54,949 nt of DNA. Source: QYOJ01 sp043810345 (lineage in GTDB: Bacteria > Bacteroidota > Bacteroidia > Bacteroidales > FEN-979). The translations under genes were made by a program, and so were the position numbers. Positions 9,417 to 18,103 of the stretch are shown here, piece after piece. A model generated the notes under the pieces. The model was not told where the DNA came from, did not search any database, and was given only the letters and a program-made list of their open reading frames with translations. The DNA is taken from the NCBI GenBank assembly GCA_043810345.1, contig JBDROF010000124.1:1-54949 (forward strand), read 5' to 3'. Each line of letters begins with the position of its first letter. Position 1 is the stretch's first letter.

Positions 9417-9447
9417 TCGACCCTCGTCCCTCGACCCTCGTCCCTCC
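9417..9447. repeat. Repeat-word tract at the fumC 3' end
   Basis: The words tcgaccctcg and tccctcgacc repeat twice and abut the fumC stop codon (on the minus strand TAG is followed by GAGGGACGAGGGTCGAGG). It is related in style to the GACG-type tracts elsewhere. Confidence 0.55.
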
Positions 9448-10841
9448 TATTTCGGTCCTGTCATCTTTCCGGGATCCACAATTTTATCAAACTCCTCTTC
9501 GGTGAGCAGGCCAAGTGCCAGGGTTGCCTCCTTCAGGGTGGTATTCTCCTGATGTGCTTTTTTGGCGATCTTCGCCGCGTTGTCATACCCGATATGCGGA
9601 TTGAGAGAGGTGACCAGCATCAGGGAGTTCTGCAGATTCTTGTTGATGGCCGGCAGGTTGGGCTCAATGCCTTCAACGCAGTTGTCGTTGAACGAAACCA
9701 CTGCATCCCCTATCAGTTGTGCCGACTCCAACACGTTCTTGATCATCACCGGCTTGAATACATTGAGCTGAAAATGGCCACTGATGCCACCTACATTGAC
9801 CGCCACATCGTTGCCCAGTACCTGAGCACAAACCATCGTGAGCGCTTCAGGTTGCGTGGGGTTCACCTTCCCCGGCATGATAGAGGATCCGGGTTCATTG
9901 GCAGGCAGGATCAGCTCTCCGATCCCGCAACGGGGACCTGAAGCCAGCAAACGGATGTTGCTGGCGATGTGCATCAGACTTACCGCCAGTGTCTTCAGGG
10001 CGCCGGAGGTCTCTACCAACGCATCGTGAGCCGAAAGCGACTCGAATTTATTGGGTGCTGTGACAAAGGGAAAGCCGGTGAGGTTAGCAATCTCTTTGGC
10101 CACCAGATGGTCGTACCCTTTCGGGGCATTCAGACCGGTACCCACAGCTGTGCCTCCCAGTGCCAGCTCTGCCAGGTGAGGCAGGGTGTTTTTCAGCGCA
10201 TGGATCCCGTGCTCCAGTTGGGATATGTAGCCTGAGAACTCCTGTCCGAGCGTCAAAGGCGTAGCATCCATCAGGTGTGTGCGACCGGTCTTGACGATTT
10301 CGGCAAACTGCTTCTGCTTGGTTTTCAGGGTATCAACCAGTTTTTCCACCCCGGGAATCGTGGTCTTCACCACCATGGTATAAGCGGCAATGCTCATGGC
10401 AGTGGGGAAGGTGTCATTGGAGGACTGGCTCTTGTTCACATCGTCGTTGGGGTGAACCGGCGACTTGCCTTCGCCCAGCTGGCCACCGTTCAGCACATGG
10501 GACCTGTTTGAAATTACTTCGTTGAGGTTCATGTTGGTTTGGGTTCCCGAGCCGGTTTGCCAGATCACCAGCGGAAACTGGTCATCGAGCTTCCCCTCCA
10601 GGATCTCATCGCATGCCTGCACAATCAGATTCTTCTTTTCAAGAGGAAGAACACCGAGTCCGGCATTCACCATGGCGGCAGCTTTCTTCAGGATAGCCAT
10701 CCCCCGGATCACCTCCTTGGGCATCGATCCGGCCTCTCCGATTTTGAAGTTTCCTAACGAACGCTGGGTTTGGGCCCCCCAGTATTTTTCGGCAGGCACC
10801 TCCACTTGACCCATCGTGTCAGTTTCAATACGTACGTTCAT
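9447..10841 (-). CDS. fumC: Class II fumarate hydratase
   Basis: 464 residues, the usual FumC length. It catalyses reversible hydration of fumarate to malate in the TCA cycle, as a cytosolic homotetramer without an iron-sulfur cluster. Visible signatures are the N-terminal ETDTMGQVEVPAEKYWGAQT, TGSGTQTNMNLNE, SSNDTFPTAM, GRTHLMDATP and the superfamily signature GSSIMPGKVNPTQPEA, whose Ser loop supplies the catalytic base. It is the last gene of the recX-prfB-arsC-like-fumC series, 30 bases after the ArsC-like gene; whether it has its own promoter is unclear. Confidence 0.97.
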   Translation of the reverse strand: MNVRIETDTMGQVEVPAEKYWGAQTQRSLGNFKIGEAGSMPKEVIRGMAILKKAAAMVNAGLGVLPLEKKNLIVQACDEILEGKLDDQFPLVIWQTGSGTQTNMNLNEVISNRSHVLNGGQLGEGKSPVHPNDDVNKSQSSNDTFPTAMSIAAYTMVVKTTIPGVEKLVDTLKTKQKQFAEIVKTGRTHLMDATPLTLGQEFSGYISQLEHGIHALKNTLPHLAELALGGTAVGTGLNAPKGYDHLVAKEIANLTGFPFVTAPNKFESLSAHDALVETSGALKTLAVSLMHIASNIRLLASGPRCGIGELILPANEPGSSIMPGKVNPTQPEALTMVCAQVLGNDVAVNVGGISGHFQLNVFKPVMIKNVLESAQLIGDAVVSFNDNCVEGIEPNLPAINKNLQNSLMLVTSLNPHIGYDNAAKIAKKAHQENTTLKEATLALGLLTEEEFDKIVDPGKMTGPK

Positions 10842-10871
10842 AGCACTGTCTTTTATTTGTTTATCAGTAAG

Positions 10872-11216
10872 TTATGATAGAAAGATTTCAATGTTTTCAA
10901 CCGGATCACCAACCACGGCTTTGTAATCACGCTCTACGATCGGACGCATGATCAACTTCGGATTTTCCACCAGGATCCGGATCCATTCGTGATGGTGGAA
11001 TTGTTTTCCTTTGAGGTTTTTCCTGAAATACTCATCCTGCTTCCTGACGATCTCCTCCGGCTTCAGGTTTAGCTTGACCAGCAGTTTCTCAAGCTGTTTC
11101 TCGGTCAATGGATTTTTCATGTACTCCACCAGGTCGAAGTCAACTCCCTGTTCCCGGAGGTACTGAAGCCCGGCTCGCGATTTCCGGCATTTGGGATTGT
11201 GGTAGATACGGATCAT
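10872..11216 (-). CDS. ArsC/Spx-family thioredoxin-fold protein (arsenate reductase-like)
   Basis: 114 residues from ATG 11216; the longer frame upstream lies inside prfB. The start MIRIYHNPKCRKSR carries the single N-terminal Cys (residue 10) and Arg of the ArsC family, and the region KLIMRPIVERDYKAVVGDP matches the segment that holds the second basic residue of the ArsC anion pocket. Members of this group are either glutaredoxin-coupled arsenate reductases or Spx-like regulators; without ars neighbours I would not claim arsenate as substrate. It begins 4 bases after the prfB stop, so it is probably in the same transcript. Confidence 0.82.
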   Translation of the reverse strand: MIRIYHNPKCRKSRAGLQYLREQGVDFDLVEYMKNPLTEKQLEKLLVKLNLKPEEIVRKQDEYFRKNLKGKQFHHHEWIRILVENPKLIMRPIVERDYKAVVGDPVENIEIFLS

Positions 11217-11220
11217 ATAG

Positions 11221-12310
11221 TTATTTGCTGCCGAACTCCATGAGGAAGGCTTTGATGAACCCATTCAGCTCGCCGTCCATGACAGCCTGTACATTCGAGG
11301 TCTCGTAATCGGTCCGCAGGTCTTTCACCATCTTGTAGGGATGCATCACGTAACTTCGGATCTGACTGCCCCACTCGATGCGCCTCTTGCTGCTTTCTAT
11401 CTCAGCGATCTTTTCCCGTTTCTTGCGAAGCTCGATCTCATACAGCTGTGATTTGAGCATCCGCAAAGCCTTCTCCCTGTTTTGGCCTTGCGACCGCGTC
11501 ACCTGGCACTCAACCACGATACCGGTAGGTTCATGTTTCAGCCTGACTGCGGTCTCAACTTTGTTGACATTCTGGCCACCCGGACCGCTCGACCGGAAGG
11601 TATCAAATGTGATCTCAGCCGGGTTGAGCTCGATCTCAATGTCATCATCGATCTCCGGGTAGGCATACACCGAAGCGAATGAAGTATGACGCTTGTGATT
11701 GGCATCAAAGGGCGATAACCTTACCAGCCGGTGAACGCCGTTTTCACCCTTCAGGTAACCATAGGCATAATCCCCTTCAAACTCCAGGGTTACCTGTTTG
11801 ATCCCAGCCACATCCCCCTCCTGGAAATCGAGCTCCTTAACGGTATAGCCATTTAGTTCGCCCCAGCGGATGTACATCCGCATCAGCATCTGGGCCCAAT
11901 CCTGACTTTCTGTACCACCGGCGCCTGAGTTGATCTGCAGTATGGCACTCAGCCGGTCCTCCTCCCCACTCAGCATATTGCGGAACTCCAGTTCCTCCAC
12001 CAGTTTCAGGGTTTGCTTGTAGTGATGATCCACCTCCTGTTCACTCCCTTCTCCCTCTTCAAAGAACTCGAAAATCACCTTCAGGTCTTCAAAACTTTGA
12101 TTCGCTTTTTGATAGGCTTCTGTCCATGTCTTTTTGTTCCGGATCGACCTCATCACCTGCTCTGCCTCTTTGGGATTGTTCCAGAACGAACCTTCCTGGG
12201 TCAGCTTCTCCTCTTCCCCGATCTCAGTAATTTTCCTTTCGATGTCAAAGGAACCTCCTCAGGACTTCCACCCTTTTACTTAGATCTTTAATATCTTCCT
12301 TATCAGCCAT
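11221..12310 (-). CDS. prfB: Peptide chain release factor 2, with programmed +1 frameshift
   Basis: RF2 recognises UAA and UGA stops and releases the peptide. The gene is in two frames: 21 codons from ATG 12310 (MADKEDIKDLSKRVEVLRRFL) end at an in-frame TGA (12247-12245). Skipping one base there (next codon GAC at 12246-12244) continues for 341 residues to 11221, total 362, matching usual RF2 length. The stop-codon-recognition motif SPF (VRLSPFDANHK) and the catalytic GGQ (SSGPGGQNVNKVE) are both present. The joined frames read on through ERKITEIGEEEKL, so this is regulation and not damage. It follows recX by a single base. Confidence 0.96.
12244..12259 (-). promoter_or_regulatory. RF2 autoregulatory +1 frameshift site
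   Basis: On the minus strand the sequence is AGGAGG TTC CTT TGA C. This has a perfect internal Shine-Dalgarno (12259-12254), three bases of spacing, the slippery CTT and the UGA stop followed by C. The arrangement is identical in spacing to the classic E. coli site. When RF2 is scarce the ribosome shifts +1 and makes more RF2. Confidence 0.95.
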
Positions 12311-12311
12311 A

Positions 12312-12785
12312 TCAGATTTTAAATTCTTGCATCACCCGGAGAACCAGGTCTGGTTCAAACCCTTTCCCCACCACAAAATTGATAATTTTCTCCCGTTTAT
12401 TCAATGTTTTCCCCGGATTTATTTCCCCATTCTTTTTACCAACCAACCCCCGGACCGCCTCCAGGTATTGTTCCTCATCAATCTCCTGGAGGGCTTTGGC
12501 GATAACGGATTCCTGAAGCTGCCTGGTGCGAAGCGTATGGGTGATCCGGTTCCGGCCCCATCTGTTCACCCTGAATTTGCCTCTCGCAAACGCATCGGCA
12601 AACCGTTGGTCATCAATCATCTCCACCTCCTTCAACTGCTTCAGGAGTTTCTCCTGCAAACTCTTCGGCACCTTCCATGCACGCAGCTTTAGCACCACAT
12701 CGTGGCTGCAGCGTTCCTGGTAGGAGCAATAACGCTCCAGCTTTGGGAAGATAGATTCGTTGTTGGGGAATGGGGATTTTTTCAT
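12312..12785 (-). CDS. recX: RecX family regulatory protein
   Basis: 157 residues, rich in basic and helix-forming residues. It shows the three-repeat helical layout of RecX: RYCSYQERCSHDVVLKLRAW (first repeat), IDDQRFADAFARGKFRVNRWG (the most conserved RecX segment) and a third repeat ending in VGKGFEPDLVLRVMQEF. RecX binds RecA filaments and limits their activity. recA is not in this window. The gene ends one base before prfB starts, an unusual pairing that suggests co-transcription. TACCTTGG (12797-12790), four bases before the ATG, is a weak -7-like box. Confidence 0.9.
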   Translation of the reverse strand: MKKSPFPNNESIFPKLERYCSYQERCSHDVVLKLRAWKVPKSLQEKLLKQLKEVEMIDDQRFADAFARGKFRVNRWGRNRITHTLRTRQLQESVIAKALQEIDEEQYLEAVRGLVGKKNGEINPGKTLNKREKIINFVVGKGFEPDLVLRVMQEFKI

Positions 12786-12799
12786 AGGACCAAGGTACT

Positions 12800-12846
12800 A
12801 AATTTTGCGAGTAGTGAGTGGTGAGAAGTGAATAGTGAGAGGGAGT
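12800..12846. repeat. Repeat-word tract (agtgag/gtgagaagtg)
   Basis: The stretch agtagtgagtggtgagaag and following words lie between recX and the GH38 gene, another short-word tract of the kind seen across the window. Confidence 0.5.
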
Positions 12847-12876
12847 GGTTATCTTTTTTTAAGAAAAACCGATCTA

Positions 12877-15800
12877 TCACTTCTCCTTCTCAAACACGTC
12901 CACCTCCCGGAAAAACACCGGTCCATGACCCCCGCTTTCACTAACGAAAAGCAGGTAGCGGCAGGTGGTTGGCTGTTCAGATAGAATTCGCCACACGGCC
13001 TTTCCTCCGCCCCAGAGTTCGAGTGGTTTGACAAGGGTGATAAAGGTCCAGCCGGTTGTAGCGGGATTCCGGGTGAAATTAGGATCCGCTTTGTCAGGAA
13101 ATCCCCAGATGGAGAAAGATTGAGCTCCGCGCGAGAGGTCGAGGGATGAAAAAATGTGCAGGCTGTCAATGTCAATGGCCTTCTGTAGATCCAACACCAG
13201 CCTACCTTCCCCTTCTGAAAACCAGACATCACGGGCAGAATCTCCCGGAGTCAGGTCGAACATGCCATCGGTAATCGCAGAGACAGGAATGGGGGACCAG
13301 GGTGGACGACCGGGATCATCCGAGTTGCGGCTCAGGTAGTGTACGGTAACGCTATTTGGCATCAGGATACTGGCGAAGTCTCTGGTGGTTACCTTCACGG
13401 GCAGCTCCTCCACCGTCCTGTGTCGCCATGCCTCCACGGAAGCAATGGGGACCATCTCTCCGGCGACATGCCGGTTCTCCAGATTCAGCTGAAGGACTTT
13501 CCTTCCGGTGAAGTCGTCATAGAGGGGTTGTACGGGTTGAATATCATCGAACGGGTTATCGGCCAGGGTCATGGCAAAAATCTTTACCGAAGGATTTTCC
13601 GGCAACTGTACCGAGCTTGTCGATGGATCCACATCCAGCCCATACTTATAAAGGCAGGCATACCGGTAAGGGATGTTGACACTGTCGTTATGCAGATGGG
13701 TGGCAAACCACGCCACTTCATCACGCTTGATATACCCCGGATCAACGCGGCTCACCTGGCCATGCTGGTCCCAAATCCGTTTGTCGTACTGGCCGATATT
13801 CCCGGAAAAACCCTGGACCCGGAGCGATACTTTAGAACGCCTGGTTTTAAAGATGACTGTAGTATCCTTCTCGGCAGAAGCCAGGATATAAAGTTTGTTG
13901 AAATGTCCGGTTTTCGGAATTTCGATCTTTTGACCGTTGCAGGCCAACACATTCTGCTGCCCGTCTGCCACACCGCCCAGGATAAAATGGATACCATCCA
14001 CCGAAATCTCTTCCGGGAAAAGTTCAGCCGGGATGGCAGTGGATGTCTCCCCGAAGACTCCATTGGCGCGGCTGCTATCCGATGAGATCACATCCTGGTC
14101 ATGAAGGAAAACCAACGGAATAGAAGCTGGTTGGATCAGGGATTCAAAACTCCTCTCCAACGTGATGGAAAAACTTTTCAGTTCAAATGGAGAGAGGGAG
14201 AATTGCAGAATCCCCTTTTCCGGGGTGAGTGTGTGAAGGACCCGTTCCTGTCCATCCACCTCGTTGGCCGCAACAATAGTTCCGGGCATTAAAAGGGTGA
14301 CGTCGTTGATGGCTTCTCCAAAGAGCTCCTGCACCCGGATGATCACTTCGCGACCATCTTCACGCAGTTTCATTGCCCGGATAGCTACCTGGGAAGTGTC
14401 CAGGGAAGCGAGGGAGATCCTCTTTCCCAGGAATCCGGCGTGAGAGGTGGTCTGGAAAGCGATCAACGGCTGATTGACAGCCCTTCCCTGCCACTCTGAC
14501 AGCCCTCTTCTCCAATCGCCGGCATGGCCGTAAATTCCATAGGTGAATGTATGAATGCCCCAGTCCTGGGTCGCCTGATCATGGTATTCATTGGAGGTGG
14601 GAGTATAGAGCAGGGTTAACCGCAAGGTGGAGTCGTTGGGCATGTCGGAACCGAACTTGCAATCTTCCAGGATTGTAATCCCATAACTCCCCGTCCGGTC
14701 AGTAAGATCGAACCATTCGCGGGAAGGAACCTCAAATTTTTTGGGATGGTTGACAGGGCGCTCTATCGTGCCGAGCCCGAGGTTATAGGTAGCCTGATTG
14801 TTGGCAGCTGTAAGCGGAAAGGAGGCTTTCAGACTCACGCCTTTCGATTGCCACTCCACTTCGTTGTCGATGGTTATGCGGGTTCCGGCCTCTCCGGAAG
14901 CCAGCCGGACCCATTGGGTGAACACTGAATTTCGTGCCTGCCGTTCCAGCTTATAGGTAGCGCGTACCGGTCCGCTTTCCACCAGGGTCGTTTTAGCAGG
15001 GCCCTCCACATATCCGATGGGCGGTTCTTTCCGGTCGTCCCAGTCCATGTTCCAGGCGGGCCAGTACCGCGGGTGCTCTTTCAGGAATTCCAATCTTACG
15101 TTTCCCGAAAGCAGCTCTTTGTCGAGTCTCTTATCCAGGATGCTGTGGATGTCGCCATCGGTGCTGAGAAGGACGCGGTAGAAGTCATTCTCCAGACTGA
15201 GACGCCCGGCCCGGATTCCGGTAGTGAGCTCCGAAGGCTGTTTGGCCGGCCGCACATCGTAACAGCACAGACCCAGCGAAGGTACCCGTGCCAGAAAAAG
15301 AAGTTGAACGGTAGTCTTGGTACGACCTGTAACCTGGCTGAGAACCTCACTCCCTTCAGGGTCAACCACACGGATGTTACCGGGAGCACCATCAGGGTAA
15401 CTGAGGGTGGCCTCCACCACATCCTCCCGGTCAATGGAAAGGGGGTTGTAGACCACCAGCGGGATCCCCTCCACACGGGTATCCATCGCCCGGATCACCA
15501 CCCCGGCCGAACTCTTCAGTACAGAAGCAAACAAATTCATGGCCAGCACCTCGTCGTTCCAGGCATATTCATAGGCTGAAGGGATGGAGGTGCCTGGCAG
15601 GATATCGTGCATCTGGCAACCCAGTACCAGCCACCACGCCTCATTCAACCGTTCTTTGGGATAGGGGATGGCACCCAGGTGATCGGCCATCACTGCCAGC
15701 GGTTCGGCAGCCTGGGCCAGCAGTTCATTTTTCCGGTTCCATCGTTTCATGGTTGCCTGGGAGGTGATTGATCCGGCCGAATGTTCCGTCAGCAACAGAT

Positions 15801-16713
15801 CACCGGAATAGGAGGGGAGCCGGGCTGCCTGTTCCGGGGTCAGGTCCCGGAAGAGCTGGTCGCTGGAGGAGAGGTATACCTGGATCCTGGAGTCGGGATG
15901 GTTCAGACTGCCAATGGCATGTTGAACGTCTTCTTCACGTGGAGCGCCTCCAACATCACCCACTCCGTAGTATCGGAAGTCGGCATAAACACCATACTTC
16001 CTGCCATTCTCAAGAACCCGGCCCGACCAGTACCGGGAGGTGTCGAGCCGCTCCTGGATCCGACCAGTGTAGGTGGTGGCATTCAGGGCTGACACAATCC
16101 CTTTTCCATCCGGACCAACCCAGTTCCCGATATTGAACGGGATGCCATTGGCCGACCCCCACTCCAATTTTTGTGTAGAGAAGCCTTTCAGTCCGCAGTG
16201 AGTTAACACACTGGGAAAATGTGCCTGAAACCCGAAACAGTCGGGAAGCAGGAAATCGACACTCTCTTTCCCGAATTCAGAACGGAAGTAGTTATTTCCG
16301 TAAAGAACCTGGCGGATGATCGACTCAGGAGAGGGAACATTCGGGTCACATTCATCAACAGAAGATCCCCCGACAAACCAGCGGTCATGCATGATCCATT
16401 TTTTCAACTCATGGTAACGGACCGGATAGTACTCTTTCATCATCCGGTAGCGGCGGGCTCCGCTGAAGGTGAAAACATAGTCAGGGTACTTCTTAAAACG
16501 GTCAAAGTTCTCGTCCATGGTGGCTTTCAGGAAATCGTTGATGGTCTCTTCGTAATCCCACCGCCATTCGGTATCGAGGTGGGCATATCCAACTGTGTAA
16601 AGTACCGGGGTGCGGGAGAGGTCATACTTCGGGTTATATGGTTCTTGTGCAAGAACCGAGAAATTTGTGAGGCATGCAATTGCTAGCCAACAAAAGGTTA
16701 GTCTTTTTTTCAT
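12877..16713 (-). CDS. Secreted glycoside hydrolase family 38 alpha-mannosidase
   Basis: 1278 residues from ATG 16713; a TTG nine bases upstream is rejected. A signal peptide (MKKRLTFCWLAIACLTNFSV, cut after LAQ) precedes the GH38 catalytic domain. YTVGYAHLDTEWRWDYEET (about 38-56) gives the zinc-binding His-x-Asp, FLLPDCFGFQAHFP (about 152) carries the likely nucleophile Asp, and HDILPGTS (about 375) is a further family motif. Middle and C-terminal beta domains follow; the last 150 residues (LVLDLQKAIDIDSLHIFSSLD) look like an F5/8-type-C-like carbohydrate-binding module. It should trim alpha-mannosides in the periplasm or outside. No SusCD or other glycoside hydrolase genes flank it. Confidence 0.92.
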   Translation of the reverse strand: MKKRLTFCWLAIACLTNFSVLAQEPYNPKYDLSRTPVLYTVGYAHLDTEWRWDYEETINDFLKATMDENFDRFKKYPDYVFTFSGARRYRMMKEYYPVRYHELKKWIMHDRWFVGGSSVDECDPNVPSPESIIRQVLYGNNYFRSEFGKESVDFLLPDCFGFQAHFPSVLTHCGLKGFSTQKLEWGSANGIPFNIGNWVGPDGKGIVSALNATTYTGRIQERLDTSRYWSGRVLENGRKYGVYADFRYYGVGDVGGAPREEDVQHAIGSLNHPDSRIQVYLSSSDQLFRDLTPEQAARLPSYSGDLLLTEHSAGSITSQATMKRWNRKNELLAQAAEPLAVMADHLGAIPYPKERLNEAWWLVLGCQMHDILPGTSIPSAYEYAWNDEVLAMNLFASVLKSSAGVVIRAMDTRVEGIPLVVYNPLSIDREDVVEATLSYPDGAPGNIRVVDPEGSEVLSQVTGRTKTTVQLLFLARVPSLGLCCYDVRPAKQPSELTTGIRAGRLSLENDFYRVLLSTDGDIHSILDKRLDKELLSGNVRLEFLKEHPRYWPAWNMDWDDRKEPPIGYVEGPAKTTLVESGPVRATYKLERQARNSVFTQWVRLASGEAGTRITIDNEVEWQSKGVSLKASFPLTAANNQATYNLGLGTIERPVNHPKKFEVPSREWFDLTDRTGSYGITILEDCKFGSDMPNDSTLRLTLLYTPTSNEYHDQATQDWGIHTFTYGIYGHAGDWRRGLSEWQGRAVNQPLIAFQTTSHAGFLGKRISLASLDTSQVAIRAMKLREDGREVIIRVQELFGEAINDVTLLMPGTIVAANEVDGQERVLHTLTPEKGILQFSLSPFELKSFSITLERSFESLIQPASIPLVFLHDQDVISSDSSRANGVFGETSTAIPAELFPEEISVDGIHFILGGVADGQQNVLACNGQKIEIPKTGHFNKLYILASAEKDTTVIFKTRRSKVSLRVQGFSGNIGQYDKRIWDQHGQVSRVDPGYIKRDEVAWFATHLHNDSVNIPYRYACLYKYGLDVDPSTSSVQLPENPSVKIFAMTLADNPFDDIQPVQPLYDDFTGRKVLQLNLENRHVAGEMVPIASVEAWRHRTVEELPVKVTTRDFASILMPNSVTVHYLSRNSDDPGRPPWSPIPVSAITDGMFDLTPGDSARDVWFSEGEGRLVLDLQKAIDIDSLHIFSSLDLSRGAQSFSIWGFPDKADPNFTRNPATTGWTFITLVKPLELWGGGKAVWRILSEQPTTCRYLLFVSESGGHGPVFFREVDVFEKEK

Positions 16714-16733
16714 GCGTTGCAAATAGAATTGTT

Positions 16734-16777
16734 TTCAGCAACTTTTTACCCCTGCCCTAAAGGGAGAAGTTGCTGAA
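16734..16777. repeat. Inverted repeat between the GH38 and TlpA genes
   Basis: Perfect 11-base arms TTCAGCAACTT (16734-16744) and AAGTTGCTGAA (16767-16777) flank a 22-base loop that itself holds CCCTAAAGGG. It lies 21 bases upstream of the GH38 ATG, in a 265-base divergent gap. It could be an operator or an RNA hairpin in the GH38 leader. No clear -7 boxes were found in the rest of the gap. Confidence 0.5.
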
Positions 16778-16978
16778 GATCAGACTTCCTTTAGAGTATG
16801 GGGCAAAACTGATTTTCAGCATCTAGCATGCTTAGGAATATCATATTTGTTGCATTACAAATATACTGAATTCTGTAGAAATCTTTGTTTTTTCACCTTT
16901 ACAGGGCAAAATACTATAAAGTTTGCGAACTTTGACCGGCAAATAAACCCTTTACCAAACCCTTAAAAAGAATTACAC

Positions 16979-18082
16979 ATGAGAAATTTACTGATAGTTG
17001 TAACCCTGGTTATTGTCGGCCTGACCTCCTGTGGCCCGAAAAATCAATACAAAATCGTCGGTTCCATAACCGGAATCGATTCAGGACTTGTTTACCTGCA
17101 GAAACGGGATGCCGGAGAGTGGAATGTTATTGACTCTGCCGGGCTCGTTTCCGGAAAGTTTAACCTTCAGGGAACCATTGAGAGTCCGGAGTTGTGGTAC
17201 CTGACAGTAAAAGATGCCAAAGTCTATGTACCCCTCTTTGTAGAAAGCTCGGTCATCAAGGTACATATTCTGGCAGACAGCCTCGAAGGAACTTCCATCA
17301 CCGGTTCCTTTACGCATGATGTGTACCAGGATTACCAGAAGCAGATGGAGCCGATCGATGAGGAGATGAATGCGATCTACAAGGAATATCGAAAAGCCCG
17401 TGAAACCGGGGATGACGCGGCGATTGCAAAAGCCGATTCGATGTACAATATTGTTGAAGCAAAACAGAAGGAGCAGATCCTGGCTTTTGCCAAGGAGAAT
17501 AACAACAGTGTGATGGCTCCTTACCTGATTATCCGCCATGCCTATATGTTCGATCTGCCTGATCTGGAAGAGGCTGCCATGACGATGGACACTATTCTGA
17601 ATGGCTCATCCTACATGCAGGAGCTCATCAAACAGGTCGACATCCTGAAAGCGGTTCAGATAGGACAACCTGCCCCCGATTTTACCCAGGCCGACACTTC
17701 CGGAAATCCTCTCACGCTCTCCTCTCTGAAAGGAAATGTGCTGCTGGTTGATTTCTGGGCCTCCTGGTGTGGACCTTGCAGAGCTGAGAATCCGAATGTT
17801 GTCGAAGCATGGAAGAGGTTTCAGAAAAATGGGTTTGATGTATTGGGTGTCTCCCTGGACAAAGACCGTGGCAATTGGATTGAAGCGATCAAGGCCGATA
17901 ACCTTACATGGAATCAAGTATCGGACCTTCAGTTCTGGAACAATGAAGCCTCCGACCTTTATGGGGTGCGCTCCATCCCTTCCAACGTGCTGTTGGACAA
18001 GGATGGGATCATCATCGCCCGGAACCTGCGCGGCGAGGAGCTGATAACCAAACTGGATGAGGTATTCGGAACGAATAAATGA
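16979..18082 (+). CDS. TlpA-family thioredoxin lipoprotein with DUF4369-like N-domain
   Basis: 367 residues. A lipobox (IVGLTSC, Cys 19) makes it a likely lipoprotein facing the periplasm. Residues 25-125 resemble DUF4369 (YKIVGSITGIDSGLVYLQK). A helical stretch (KQMEPIDEEMNAIYKEYRKA) leads to a thioredoxin domain from about residue 225: IGQPAPDFTQADTSGN, then VDFWASWCGPCRAENP with the redox CGPC. This combination is common in Bacteroidota and acts in periplasmic disulfide reduction, for example on cytochrome maturation or surface proteins; the partner is unknown. It is followed at 21 bases by a second TlpA-like gene, so they probably form an operon. Confidence 0.92.
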   Translation: MRNLLIVVTLVIVGLTSCGPKNQYKIVGSITGIDSGLVYLQKRDAGEWNVIDSAGLVSGKFNLQGTIESPELWYLTVKDAKVYVPLFVESSVIKVHILADSLEGTSITGSFTHDVYQDYQKQMEPIDEEMNAIYKEYRKARETGDDAAIAKADSMYNIVEAKQKEQILAFAKENNNSVMAPYLIIRHAYMFDLPDLEEAAMTMDTILNGSSYMQELIKQVDILKAVQIGQPAPDFTQADTSGNPLTLSSLKGNVLLVDFWASWCGPCRAENPNVVEAWKRFQKNGFDVLGVSLDKDRGNWIEAIKADNLTWNQVSDLQFWNNEASDLYGVRSIPSNVLLDKDGIIIARNLRGEELITKLDEVFGTNK

Positions 18083-18103
18083 GGTTGATTCAGATCTGAT
18101 GTC

